Source: an uncultured Chlorobiaceae bacterium (GTDB lineage Bacteria > Bacteroidota > Chlorobiia > Chlorobiales > Chlorobiaceae). Taken from it: a stretch of 64,000 nucleotides of DNA. Below the pieces are notes generated by a model that saw nothing but the letters and a program-made list of their open reading frames with translations, ran no database searches and had not been told where the DNA came from. The stretch spans positions 40,320 to 104,319 of the forward strand of contig CAIJPS010000090.1 in assembly GCA_903822595.1 (NCBI GenBank). The letters are read 5' to 3'. Shown here in pieces: positions 37,800 through 46,986 of this stretch. The stretch's first letter is position 1; each line of letters starts with the position of its first letter. A program made the translations under genes and the position numbers.

Positions 37800-38912
37800 A
37801 TGACCTTTGCGAAACTGCAACATTTTTTCTGGATATGTTCCGGAACCCCGGTTGCAATGATTGAGAAATATCCGACCGAACACAGTAAATATTTTGGTAT
37901 TGGAGCAACAATATTTTTCACGGCGTTTTTTGCCGGATTGTCGGGTGGTTATGCGCTCTATTTTGTCTTTTCAGGTACATCTGCTGCCCAATGGTGGGCG
38001 CTCCTGTTTGGCCTGATTTGGGGTATGGCAATCTTCAATCTTGATCGTTATATCGTTTCAAGTATCAAAAAAACCTCCAGTGGACGGAAACAGTTTTATC
38101 AGGCCGCTCCGAGACTGGTTTTTGCATTACTTATTGCGATTGTCATCGCGCGTCCTCTTGAACTGAAAATATTTGACAAGGAGATCCATGAGCAGTTGCT
38201 GGTTCGTTACCTTTCAGAACAGAGAGATCGGATAGGGAAGGTGAAGCTCTCTTTTAACGAGAAATATGCATTTGAGCTCTCCCAGATTAATACGAACCAG
38301 TCAGAATACGATAAGCTGAGCAGCGAAATTAACCGTTTGCGCGAGGAGTTGAAGCAGGAAGTTTTTGGTTCCCGGACAGCCACAACGTCCGGTGTTGAAG
38401 GATATGGTACCTATGCCAAAAACAAAGAGCAGGTCGTGATGGCTAAACAGGTGAGGCTTGAATTTCTTGCTACCCGTCTTTCTGGACTTCAGGAGTATAT
38501 AAACCGTCAGAAAGCCGCTGAAGGAATAAACAATCAGATGATGCTGAGTGAGGAGTTGCTCGACAGGAAAGCCTTGCATGCCGGTTTTGCCGATCGCAAC
38601 TGGGCTCTCAGTGAGCTTACCCATGCACAAAATAATGTGAGCCGTTCCTCAGCCAATGCGGTATTGTTCATCACGCTTCTCTTTATCGTCTTTGAATGTG
38701 CTCCGCTTATCGTCAAGCTCTTGTCGGATGTTGGTCCGTCAGACGTCGATGTCCGGGAATCGGAAACCTGGATTATTGCGCGACTTACCAACAAGTTTTC
38801 TTTTTCCCGTAATCGTACTGTTTGGGAGTACCGTCGTCCGGGTTCAAAAATTACCAGAAGGCTTACAAAAAGGTATTTTTCAAACAAAAGGGGAGCGGGA
38901 GGCCAATGTTAA
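37800..38912 (+). CDS. DUF4407 membrane protein with coiled-coil domain
   Basis: The 370-residue protein matches my recollection of DUF4407: FFWICSGTPVAMIEKYPTE, KYFGIGATIFFTAFFAGLSG and FGLIWGMAIFNLDRYIV. It has paired helices near the N-terminus, a third at about 105-122, a long charged coiled-coil segment (about 140-285), and another helix at about 290-312. The function is not known. An in-frame ATG 36 codons upstream lacks homology, and MTFAKLQ at 37800, preceded by GAAGGG, is the better start. Its stop overlaps convergent pyrD by 4 bp. Confidence 0.82.
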   Translation: MTFAKLQHFFWICSGTPVAMIEKYPTEHSKYFGIGATIFFTAFFAGLSGGYALYFVFSGTSAAQWWALLFGLIWGMAIFNLDRYIVSSIKKTSSGRKQFYQAAPRLVFALLIAIVIARPLELKIFDKEIHEQLLVRYLSEQRDRIGKVKLSFNEKYAFELSQINTNQSEYDKLSSEINRLREELKQEVFGSRTATTSGVEGYGTYAKNKEQVVMAKQVRLEFLATRLSGLQEYINRQKAAEGINNQMMLSEELLDRKALHAGFADRNWALSELTHAQNNVSRSSANAVLFITLLFIVFECAPLIVKLLSDVGPSDVDVRESETWIIARLTNKFSFSRNRTVWEYRRPGSKITRRLTKRYFSNKRGAGGQC

Positions 38913-39853
38913 TCGGCAAGAAGACTTCCGCTGTACTCAATAAGGGGTATTGCACCAGGTGATGCGAAGTATTGTTCAATGGCGTTGGCTACCTTTTCGC
39001 CGATATCAGGGTAGACAAAGTTCATGGTGCCGATCTGTATCGCGCGTGAGCCCGCAAGAAGAAACTCCATGGCATCCTCGAAGCTTGCAATGCCGCCCAT
39101 GCCAACAACCGGTATGGATACAGCCTTGTAGACTTCCCATACTTTTGCAAGGGCAATCGGTTTGATTGCCGGTCCCGAAAGTCCTCCGGTAATATTTTTC
39201 AGCAGAGGCCTGCGTGTTTTATAATTGATTGCCATGCCGACCACCGTGTTGATGAGCGAGAGTGAGTCTGCTCCAGCCTCTTCAGCCGCAAGGGCGATCG
39301 AACTGATTGAGGTGACGTTTGGCGTCAGCTTGATCATGAGGTGCCTTGCAGTTATCCTGCGCAGTTCAGAGACTATCTCAAAGGTCGCGTCCCGGCTTAC
39401 CCCCATAATCATGCACTCCCCCTTGACGTTCGGGCAGGAGAGGTTTATTTCGTAGCCATCAAGTCCTTCGACTTTGTCAAGTTTTGATACGACTTCGCAG
39501 TAATCATCAATAGAACGCCCTGCAATATTGACAATGACAGCAGTATCGAGCTGGCGGAGAAAAGGTACTTTTTCTGCAATGAACCGCTCAACCCCTACAT
39601 TGGCCAGACCGATTGCGTTGATCATGCCCGATGGTGTTTCCGCGATGCGCTGTGGGAGATTGCCTGTTCTTGGTTCGAGGGAAATGGCTTTGGTTACGAT
39701 ACCTCCGATTTTTGAAAGATCGCAAAGCCCACTGAGCTCTTCGCCGTATGAAACGGTTCCCGATGCAAGGAGTACCGGTGATTTCAATTCAAGTCCCCGT
39801 CCGAGAGATACTCCCGCAGAGGTACCGGGTTTTTCGGTTTCGTATTGGCTCAT
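38909..39853 (-). CDS. pyrD: Dihydroorotate dehydrogenase, class 1B catalytic subunit
   Basis: PyrD oxidises dihydroorotate to orotate in pyrimidine synthesis. The 314-residue TIM barrel shows ELKSPVLLASGTVSYGEEL, GMINAIGLANVGVERF, the active-site Cys of class 1 enzymes in EINLSCPNVKGE, IKLTPNVT, and the FMN-binding VVGMGGIASFEDAMEFLLAG. Class 1B enzymes pair with an iron-sulfur/FAD subunit (PyrK), not seen here. A 10-bp stem-loop lies between it and upstream glgP. Confidence 0.93.
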   Translation of the reverse strand: MSQYETEKPGTSAGVSLGRGLELKSPVLLASGTVSYGEELSGLCDLSKIGGIVTKAISLEPRTGNLPQRIAETPSGMINAIGLANVGVERFIAEKVPFLRQLDTAVIVNIAGRSIDDYCEVVSKLDKVEGLDGYEINLSCPNVKGECMIMGVSRDATFEIVSELRRITARHLMIKLTPNVTSISSIALAAEEAGADSLSLINTVVGMAINYKTRRPLLKNITGGLSGPAIKPIALAKVWEVYKAVSIPVVGMGGIASFEDAMEFLLAGSRAIQIGTMNFVYPDIGEKVANAIEQYFASPGAIPLIEYSGSLLAD

Positions 39854-39887
39854 AGTATTACAGTGCTTGAGAGGAATGGCAGCAAAT

Positions 39888-39921
39888 CTCTTCCTGACTG
39901 GCGAGTACCAATCAGGAAGAG
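39888..39921 (-). other. Long stem-loop between glgP and pyrD
   Basis: CTCTTCCTGA (39888-39897) pairs perfectly with TCAGGAAGAG (39912-39921), and three further pairs (TGG/CCA) extend the stem past one mismatch. No T-run follows on the minus strand, so it may be an mRNA-processing or stabilising hairpin, or a weak terminator. Confidence 0.55.
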
Positions 39922-39943
39922 TAAAAGAATGCCGAACTTACCC

Positions 39944-42064
39944 TCAATTCTCTTTTTTGTTCAGATAGTACTTGGTTGCATAGTCACGCACCATTCTGTG
40001 GGTGTTGTATTCCGGTGCGATGGTGGCAATTGCATTCCTTATCTTTTTGATCCATTGCACAGGAATGTTCTGCTCGTCACGACTGTAAAATGCAGGGATG
40101 ATCTGGTTTTCCAGAGCCGTGTACATTTTTTCCGCATCGAAACTGTCCTGCTCATCATTATTTTCAAAAAATTCACCGTTACCGATGGAAAAGCCGTTCT
40201 CACCATTGTAGGCTTCAGGCCACCAGCCGTCGAGGACACTGAAATTCAGTCCGCCATGAAGCACGGTTTTTTCGCCTGATGTACCGCTTGCCTCCATTGG
40301 TCTTACCGGTGTGTTCAGCCAGACGTCAACACCCGAAACCATCCGTTTTGCTACGCCAAGGTTGTAGTTTTCAAGGAAAATGACTTTGCCGCTGAACTGT
40401 GGCCGGCGGGAGTGCTGGACAATCTGGCGGATATAGTCTTTTCCTGCATCGTCATGCGGATGAGCTTTTCCTGCAAACACAATCTGCAGCGGCATGGTCG
40501 CATGATTGATGATTCGGTCAAGGCGGTCAAGGTCTCTGAAAATCAGTGGAGCACGCTTGTAGGTAGCAAAACGTCTTGCGAAGCCTATCGTAAGTACATC
40601 GGGAGAGAATGTGTTTTTTGCCGAACGAACGGTGTCGTATTCGTTTTGGTACGAATTGATATGCTGATGAAAAAGCTGGTTAGCCAGATAGCGGTCAATG
40701 AAGTCAATAAGATTGCGCTTCAGTATGTATCGGAGCGACCAGATCTCGCTGTCGGTCACTTTTGCCAGAACAGCTTCCGCAGCTTCGCGTGAGAGAGACA
40801 TCTCATCAACGCTGACTGCAAAATTTTTCCAGAAACTCTCTGTATGGCCACATGTCCAACTGCTGGCGTGCACACCGTTGGTGATGTGGCCAATGGGCAC
40901 CTCATCAACACTCTTGCCAGCATAAAGGTGTTGCCACATGACACGTGAAACCTCTCCATGGAGTTTCGAGACGCCGTTTGCCGATCGTGAAAGGTTCAGC
41001 GCAAGCACCGTCATAGTGAAAAGACCGTAAATATTATCCTTGTCTTCAGAACCGAGCCTCATCAGATCATCAAAGTTCATCCCGATCGATGAAATGTATT
41101 TATCGAAGGTGTAATGCATCATATCTCTCGAGAAGCGGTCATGACCCGCAGGAACCGGTGTATGCGTGGTGAACACGCAGCGTGAGCGAACAATAGCCAT
41201 TGCCTCTTGTTCCGATACTCCTGCCGCAAGCTCCTTAGCGAGCAGTTCGAGCGTGAGAAATGCTGAGTGACCTTCGTTCATGTGATAGGCCGTGGGCTTT
41301 ACGCCAAGCTTGTCAAGCAGTTTAACGCCGCCGATACCAAGAAGAATCTCCTGATTGATACGCATATTCTGGTCGCCGCCATAAACCCTGCAACAGATGT
41401 CACGATAGTGAGGTTCATTGGCAGCAATATTGGTGTCAAGCAGGTAAAGGGTTGCCCTGCCTACCTTGAGGCGCCAGGCCTGTGCAAAAACTTCACTTTG
41501 TGCTATATTCACCGAAATGATCAGATCCTCGCCATCAGCATCGGTCACTTTTTCTATCGGAAGGCTTTCTGCATGTTGCAGGGGATAGTCCTCCATCTGC
41601 CAGCCATCATGGTTAAGGTACTGACGGAAATAGCCCTCTTTGTAAAACAGGGTGATACCGATAAAGTTGATGCCGAGGTCACTGGCCGATTTGATGTGAT
41701 CTCCGGCAAGAACACCGAGTCCCCCTGAATAAATTCTCACACTTTCATGAATACCGAACTCTGCACTGAAATAGGCAACCGGGTTTTCTACCAGCTCAGG
41801 GGCGTTATTTGCTGCCCAGGTATTCTTTTCGTTCAGGTAGGCTGTGAAGCGTGAATAGACGGCATCTATTTTTTCCCCGTATTCGAACTGGCATCTGGCC
41901 TCCAGTTCATCATTGGAAATATGTCGTAACAGTTCTATGGGATTATGGTTATTTCTTTCCCACAGCAGAGGGGATAGCTCTTCAAAAATCTGTTTTGCTT
42001 CTGTATTCCAGGACCACCAGAGATTTCTTGACAGTTCTTTAAGGGAAGTTATTTTATTTTGCAT
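39944..42064 (-). CDS. glgP: Alpha-glucan (glycogen) phosphorylase
   Basis: GlgP releases glucose 1-phosphate from glycogen, the main carbon reserve of green sulfur bacteria. The 706-residue protein belongs to the short bacterial/archaeal type with an N-terminal DUF3417-like helical domain (LKELSRNLWWSWN). Further motifs are VAYFSAEFGIHESVRIYSGG, YHMNEGHSAFL, TTHTPVPAGHDRF, IGFARRFATYKRA, and the PLP-lysine region MEASGTSGEKTVLHGGLN. It diverges from the phosphoesterase gene. Confidence 0.94.
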   Translation of the reverse strand: MQNKITSLKELSRNLWWSWNTEAKQIFEELSPLLWERNNHNPIELLRHISNDELEARCQFEYGEKIDAVYSRFTAYLNEKNTWAANNAPELVENPVAYFSAEFGIHESVRIYSGGLGVLAGDHIKSASDLGINFIGITLFYKEGYFRQYLNHDGWQMEDYPLQHAESLPIEKVTDADGEDLIISVNIAQSEVFAQAWRLKVGRATLYLLDTNIAANEPHYRDICCRVYGGDQNMRINQEILLGIGGVKLLDKLGVKPTAYHMNEGHSAFLTLELLAKELAAGVSEQEAMAIVRSRCVFTTHTPVPAGHDRFSRDMMHYTFDKYISSIGMNFDDLMRLGSEDKDNIYGLFTMTVLALNLSRSANGVSKLHGEVSRVMWQHLYAGKSVDEVPIGHITNGVHASSWTCGHTESFWKNFAVSVDEMSLSREAAEAVLAKVTDSEIWSLRYILKRNLIDFIDRYLANQLFHQHINSYQNEYDTVRSAKNTFSPDVLTIGFARRFATYKRAPLIFRDLDRLDRIINHATMPLQIVFAGKAHPHDDAGKDYIRQIVQHSRRPQFSGKVIFLENYNLGVAKRMVSGVDVWLNTPVRPMEASGTSGEKTVLHGGLNFSVLDGWWPEAYNGENGFSIGNGEFFENNDEQDSFDAEKMYTALENQIIPAFYSRDEQNIPVQWIKKIRNAIATIAPEYNTHRMVRDYATKYYLNKKEN

Positions 42065-42145
42065 AAGTGATCCGGGAGGGTAAGTGCTATGAGTCAGCAG
42101 GTTAAAGAAAGGCAGTAATCTGATGTTCTTGTGACATGTTCGTTA

Positions 42146-43084
42146 ATGCCGGATAAAAAAAGATATGGCCAATTTACTCTTTTAGAATTAAAAATCGCAA
42201 GCCTAAAAAAATTGATTACAGAGACAGAGACAATAAAAATAGCACATATATCAGATCTTCATGTTTCGGGTAAACAGGATCGCCGCCAGCTCGAAAATCT
42301 TGACCGTATGTTCGCTTATTTCAACAGGGAAGGGTTTGATCATCTTGTCATTTCAGGCGATCTGAGCAACAGTGCCGATCCGGCAGACTGGCGCATCGTT
42401 CGCGAAAAACTGGAAAGTCACGGTTTGTATCATTGGGACAAGACGACTGTTATTGCCGGTAACCATGATTTGATCAATCTTGAAGAGGAGATGCGCTTTT
42501 ATAATGCGTTGAACCCTCTGCCGTTGGCCAGAAAAAAAACTTTTGAGCGCAAGCTGACAGAATTTTGTGCTTTTTTTCAGGAGCTGATCACTGGTGAGGA
42601 ACGGGGCAATCACATGTTTCCTTTTGTCAAGATCATAAACTATCCATCAGTGAGGGTTGCTTTTGTAGCGCTCAATTCGGTTTACCCGTGGTATCCTGCT
42701 GATAATCCGCTCGGAGCCAGAGGTGTCATTAATCCAGGACAGTTACGTGCGCTGAGCCTTGAAAATGTTCTTGCACCTCTCGGCGAGTGTGTCGTGATCG
42801 GGATCTGCCACCATGCTTACCGGGTATATGGAACCGATTCTCTGATCGATCAGGCTTTCGACTGGACAATGGAGCTGAAAAATCGCGAAGAGTTTCTTTC
42901 CCTCATGAAGGTTATGCATGCAAAGCTGGTGCTGCATGGTCATTTTCATCGTTTTCAGTCCTACGCGGTGAATGGGATAACCTTTATCAATGGAGGAAGC
43001 TTCCGTCATACTCCTCAACGCTACAGTGAACTGCTTCTTGATGGGCAAGGGAACTGTAAACAGCAGTTCGTCATGCTTCCCTGA
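42146..43084 (+). CDS. Calcineurin-like metallophosphoesterase
   Basis: The 312-residue protein has all five metal-binding blocks in order: AHISDLHVSG, VISGDLSNS, VIAGNHDLI, GICHHAYRVY and VLHGHFHRF, ending with INGGSFR. It should be a di-metal phosphoesterase, and related proteins act on cyclic nucleotides or lipid A precursors. The substrate is unknown. ATG 42146 was taken as the start; a GTG lies at 42131. There is no signal peptide. Confidence 0.87.
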   Translation: MPDKKRYGQFTLLELKIASLKKLITETETIKIAHISDLHVSGKQDRRQLENLDRMFAYFNREGFDHLVISGDLSNSADPADWRIVREKLESHGLYHWDKTTVIAGNHDLINLEEEMRFYNALNPLPLARKKTFERKLTEFCAFFQELITGEERGNHMFPFVKIINYPSVRVAFVALNSVYPWYPADNPLGARGVINPGQLRALSLENVLAPLGECVVIGICHHAYRVYGTDSLIDQAFDWTMELKNREEFLSLMKVMHAKLVLHGHFHRFQSYAVNGITFINGGSFRHTPQRYSELLLDGQGNCKQQFVMLP

Positions 43085-43099
43085 AGAGACAGGTGTCTT

Positions 43100-43630
43100 T
43101 TACGTGATAAGGTTTTTCTTTCTGTATTCCAGGATTCTTGCGGCATGATCGCAATCCTCCTGATTGAGCTGTTTGAAAATATTTGCAGCAGGAGAGTTCG
43201 TAGGGCTGTCCAAAAATTTCTGGAAATGGGATTCTCCAGCAGCCATTTCCAGGTCATGTGCGGTTTGCAAGGCTTCGTATCTTGAAGGTGGTGTATCCTT
43301 GAATTTGCTTATCAGATTTGCAATTTTTGCGTTGGTGTCGATGAGGGATTGCAGGTCTGAGGCTAACAGGTTTTTCGGAAAAAACTCCCTCTGTTGGGGA
43401 TGCTTTTTCTCCTGCTGGAGCAGCGATGCATGACCTCTCTCCTCCATTGCGAGTTCCCACCAGAAATCTTCATCTTCCGTAAAAAAGTCATTAAAGATGG
43501 TGTAGAGCGTTGCAAGGTTCAGTTCAAGTTGTATTGACTCGTCGAGATGTTTCTGGAATGTTTCGGGCATGTGTCGATAGCTGTTTGGTGGACGCCTCTT
43601 TTGATGAAGGCGCATGATTCTCTTGAACAT
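43100..43630 (-). CDS. Ferritin-like / rubrerythrin-fold protein
   Basis: The 176-residue helical protein has a di-iron ferritin-like pattern: ELNLATLYTIF (Glu, helix A), LAMEERGHASLL (ExxH, helix B), LEMAAGESHFQKF (helix C) and NQEDCDHAARILEY (ExxxH-type, helix D). It lacks a rubredoxin domain. It may protect against oxidants or store iron, but no partner is visible. The start is uncertain: ATG 43630 lies 4 bp after the carB stop, and ATG 43615 and 43570 are alternatives. It is probably co-transcribed with carB. Confidence 0.75.
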   Translation of the reverse strand: MFKRIMRLHQKRRPPNSYRHMPETFQKHLDESIQLELNLATLYTIFNDFFTEDEDFWWELAMEERGHASLLQQEKKHPQQREFFPKNLLASDLQSLIDTNAKIANLISKFKDTPPSRYEALQTAHDLEMAAGESHFQKFLDSPTNSPAANIFKQLNQEDCDHAARILEYRKKNLIT

Positions 43631-43634
43631 CCAT

Positions 43635-45491
43635 CTATTTATTGCGGTAAGAGGCATACTCCTGAAGGCTTTTGACGCCGAACTCCTGATGGCGGATGCA
43701 GTCGATTGCCTGTACTGATGCTTCTGCGGCTTCGATGGTGGTGACAAAGGGTACATTGTTCAGCACTGATGCGGCTCCTATTGCCTCCTCGTCATGCAGC
43801 GCTTTTTCGCCCCTTGGCGTGTTGATAACAAAGTTGATCTTGCCGTGCTTGATAATGTCGAAGACGTTGGGCCTGCCCTCTTCGCCGACCTTAAAGACTT
43901 TTTTGCATTCGATGCCATTTTCTGTCAGGAAACTGTGAGTTCCTGCCGTGGCAATCAGATCGAAGTCCATTCGGTAAAGGGAGTTTGCAATAGCAAGAAT
44001 GCGCGGGTTTTTATCCTGGTCATTGACGCTGATAAAGACAGCGCCGGAGAGTGGCAGATGCATGTTGGCGGCTTGATAGGCCTTGGCAAAGGCTTCCGGA
44101 AACTCGTCGGCAAGGCTCATGGCTTCGCCGGTTGAACGCATTTCGGGACCCAGGTAGACCCCTGATTTGACAAACTTGGAGAAAGGGAAGACCGGTTCCT
44201 TGATGGCCAGATGCTTCATGCCGAGTTCATCGCAATCTTTCAGATCATACTCCTTGCGCAAATCGCTGAGCTTTTCGCCAAGCATAACGCGCGTGGCAAT
44301 TTTTACAACCGGAATTGCAGTTGCCTTGCCGACAAACGGGACGGTTCTGCTCGCTCTCGGATTGACCTCGATCACATAGACGCTCTCATTCTGAACGGCA
44401 TACTGAATGTTCATCAGTCCCACGACCTTCAGATTTTTTGCAAGGGTTCGGGTATAGGATTTCATCAAGGCGATGGCCTTCAGACTGATATTGTAATAGG
44501 GCAGAATCGAGGTTGAGTCGCCGCTGTGAATCCCTGCAGCCTCAACGTGCTGCATGATACCGCTGATGACGCAGTCCGTGCTGTCTGCAATGGCATCGAT
44601 ATCAAACTCAACTGCGGTTTCAAGAAAACGGTCGATCAGGAGGGGATATTTTTCGGTAATAAAAAGGGCCTGATCGATATACTCTTTAAGCGAGTCGTCA
44701 CTGTAGACGATTTTCATCGCCCGTCCGCCGAGCACATAGCTTGGCCGGACAAGGGCAGGATAGCCGATTCGCCGGGTAATCGCCTTGGCCTCTTCGAGGT
44801 TTATGGCCGTTCCGTATTCGGGATGGGGAATAGCAAGTTCTTCCAGCAGCGCCCCGAATTTTTTGCGATCTTCGGCCAGGTCAATCCCTTTTGAAGAGGT
44901 GCCGAGAATGGTGACGCCAGCCTCATGGAGTTTGGCTGAAAGTTTCAGCGGTGTCTGACCTCCAAAGCTGACAATAACGCCGAGCGGCTTTTCATGTTCT
45001 ATGATGCGGATGGTGTCTTCAAAGGTGAGCGGTTCGAAGTAGAGCTTGTCGGCAATATCGTAATCTGTTGAAACCGTTTCAGGATTACAGTTGACCATAA
45101 TGCTTTCATAACCTGCCTCTCTGAGGGCGAAAACCGCCTGCACACAGCAGTAGTCAAACTCGATTCCCTGGCCTATCCGGTTCGGACCGCCTCCGAGAAT
45201 GATAACTTTTTTCCGGTCAGAGGAGACGGATTCGTTTTCCTCCCCGTAAGTCGAATAGTGGTAAGGTGTTTTTGCATCGAATTCTGCTGCGCAGGTATCG
45301 ACGGTCTTGAAGACAGATTCTATGCAGTAATGTTTTCTGAGCGCCCGTATTGACGGCTCCGAAGTATTGAAAATAGTAGCAAGCTGGAAATCGGAAAACC
45401 CGTTTTGTTTGGCTTTCAAAAGCCACTCTTTCGGAAATTTTCCGGAAAGGTCAATAACCTCCTGCGTCAGGTCGGAAGCTTGAATGGTCAT
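43635..45491 (-). CDS. carB: Carbamoyl-phosphate synthase large subunit, C-terminal half
   Basis: CarB makes carbamoyl phosphate for pyrimidines and arginine. Only 618 residues are present against about 1070 in E. coli CarB. It begins within the oligomerisation domain (VFKTVDTCAAEFDAKTPYHY). It then has the complete second ATP-grasp half (GGGPNRIGQGIEFDYCCVQA, MVNCNPETVSTDYD, RPSYVLGGRAMKIV, EVNPRASRTVPFVGKA) and the MGS-like allosteric domain. This is a split CarB rather than a truncation, since the start is clean and no N-terminal half lies upstream. The other half must be elsewhere. Confidence 0.93.
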   Translation of the reverse strand: MTIQASDLTQEVIDLSGKFPKEWLLKAKQNGFSDFQLATIFNTSEPSIRALRKHYCIESVFKTVDTCAAEFDAKTPYHYSTYGEENESVSSDRKKVIILGGGPNRIGQGIEFDYCCVQAVFALREAGYESIMVNCNPETVSTDYDIADKLYFEPLTFEDTIRIIEHEKPLGVIVSFGGQTPLKLSAKLHEAGVTILGTSSKGIDLAEDRKKFGALLEELAIPHPEYGTAINLEEAKAITRRIGYPALVRPSYVLGGRAMKIVYSDDSLKEYIDQALFITEKYPLLIDRFLETAVEFDIDAIADSTDCVISGIMQHVEAAGIHSGDSTSILPYYNISLKAIALMKSYTRTLAKNLKVVGLMNIQYAVQNESVYVIEVNPRASRTVPFVGKATAIPVVKIATRVMLGEKLSDLRKEYDLKDCDELGMKHLAIKEPVFPFSKFVKSGVYLGPEMRSTGEAMSLADEFPEAFAKAYQAANMHLPLSGAVFISVNDQDKNPRILAIANSLYRMDFDLIATAGTHSFLTENGIECKKVFKVGEEGRPNVFDIIKHGKINFVINTPRGEKALHDEEAIGAASVLNNVPFVTTIEAAEASVQAIDCIRHQEFGVKSLQEYASYRNK

Positions 45492-45697
45492 GCAATCTTG
45501 ATCAGGTTTAGGAGCCCAATTTTCACCCCTTTATTATAAAAGCCGATGCATTATACAAAAATGCTCATGCTTCTCAAAGTACCCGATTGCCGCTCTCTTT
45601 GCTTCTTTTATTGCCTCATGAAAATGGTTCAGGATTTTTTTTACATTACCATCTCTTCGTCTCTTATCTGTTTTGAAAAAAAGTGTAAAAAAGAGGT

Positions 45698-46957
45698 ATG
45701 GATAAAAAGAATTTCGATACGATTGACGCTGCTCTTGAAGATATTCGCCAAGGCAAACTGGTCATTGTCATTGATGATGAGGATCGTGAAGATGAAGGCG
45801 ATTTTATTGGTGCAGCAGACAAGGTAAGCTACGACATGATAAATTTTATCACGAAGGAGGCGCGAGGCCTGCTTTGTGTAGCAGTTACCATGCAGCGAGC
45901 CAAAGAGCTTCAGCTTGATCCGATGGTTCAGAGAAACACTTCCCAGCACGAGACCAACTTTACGGTCTCTGTCGATGCAATTGCCGAGGGAGTCACCACC
46001 GGTATTTCAGTCTACGACAGGTTTATGACCATCAAAATGCTCGGTGATCTCTTGTCGAAGGCGGACGATTTTTCCCGTCCGGGCCATATTTTTCCTCTTC
46101 GCGCGATGGACGGTGGAGTTCTTCGGCGTGTTGGCCATACAGAAGCAGCCGTCGATCTGGCCCGTCTTGCAGGATGCAGCCCGGTCGGATTGCTCTGCGA
46201 GATTCTCAATGACGACGGTACCATGGCGAGGCTTCCCGAGCTGATCAAGCTGAAGGCAAAATATGGTCTGAAGCTTATCACCATCAAGTCCCTTGTTGCC
46301 TGGCAGATGCAGCGCCACAAACTTGTGAACCGGGCGGTCGAATCGAGACTGCCGACCGTTCACGGAGAGTTCAGGCTGATAGCCTACGAATCGTTTACCG
46401 ACCAGCAGAATCATATGGCCTTTGTGAAAGGGGATGTTACCACTGACGAGCCTGTTCTTGTCAGGGTTCATTCGCAGTGTGCCACCGGTGATACCTTTGC
46501 CTCTCTGCGCTGCGATTGCGGCAACCAGCTTGCTTCAGCGCTCAGCATGATTGAAAAAGAGGGCCGTGGTGTGTTGATTTATCTCATGCAGGAGGGCCGG
46601 GGTATTGGCCTGATCAATAAACTGAAAGCCTATAATCTTCAGGATGAAGGGTTTGATACGGTTGAGGCCAACGAAAAGCTTGGATTCAAGGCCGATCTGC
46701 GCGACTACGGCATCGGAGCCCAGATTCTCAAGGATCTTGGTGTACGCAAAATGAAGCTTATGACCAATAATCCGAAAAAAGTGGTTGGTCTTGAGGGGTA
46801 TGGTCTCGAAATTGTTGAACGGATTCCGCTTGAGATTGCCTCTAATCCGATGAATCAGATCTATCTGGACACAAAACGTGACAAGCTTGGCCACATGATC
46901 GGTTGTTCATGCGGTCCTGAGAGTTTTCATATTGAAAAAACAGCAACGAAACCGTAA
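45698..46957 (+). CDS. ribBA: Bifunctional riboflavin synthesis protein RibBA
   Basis: RibBA has two activities: 3,4-dihydroxy-2-butanone-4-phosphate synthase and GTP cyclohydrolase II, the two entry reactions of riboflavin synthesis. The 419 residues divide at about 205. The N-terminal half has [28 protein letters not shown] and [14 protein letters not shown]. The C-terminal half has the zinc cluster [39 protein letters not shown] and TNNPKKV. No FMN riboswitch was recognised in the 206-bp upstream spacer. glyA follows by 29 bp. Confidence 0.95.
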   Translation: MDKKNFDTIDAALEDIRQGKLVIVIDDEDREDEGDFIGAADKVSYDMINFITKEARGLLCVAVTMQRAKELQLDPMVQRNTSQHETNFTVSVDAIAEGVTTGISVYDRFMTIKMLGDLLSKADDFSRPGHIFPLRAMDGGVLRRVGHTEAAVDLARLAGCSPVGLLCEILNDDGTMARLPELIKLKAKYGLKLITIKSLVAWQMQRHKLVNRAVESRLPTVHGEFRLIAYESFTDQQNHMAFVKGDVTTDEPVLVRVHSQCATGDTFASLRCDCGNQLASALSMIEKEGRGVLIYLMQEGRGIGLINKLKAYNLQDEGFDTVEANEKLGFKADLRDYGIGAQILKDLGVRKMKLMTNNPKKVVGLEGYGLEIVERIPLEIASNPMNQIYLDTKRDKLGHMIGCSCGPESFHIEKTATKP

Positions 46958-46986
46958 ACTTCCGTCAGGAAAAGGACTGAGAGACG

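Noticed and set aside
43084..43105. AGACA-GG-TGTCT hairpin with TTTT as a terminator after the phosphoesterase gene
   Set aside because: The stem is only 5 bp with a 2-base loop, too small to call.
45492..45697. FMN riboswitch before ribBA
   Set aside because: The conserved RFN-element sequence blocks are absent.
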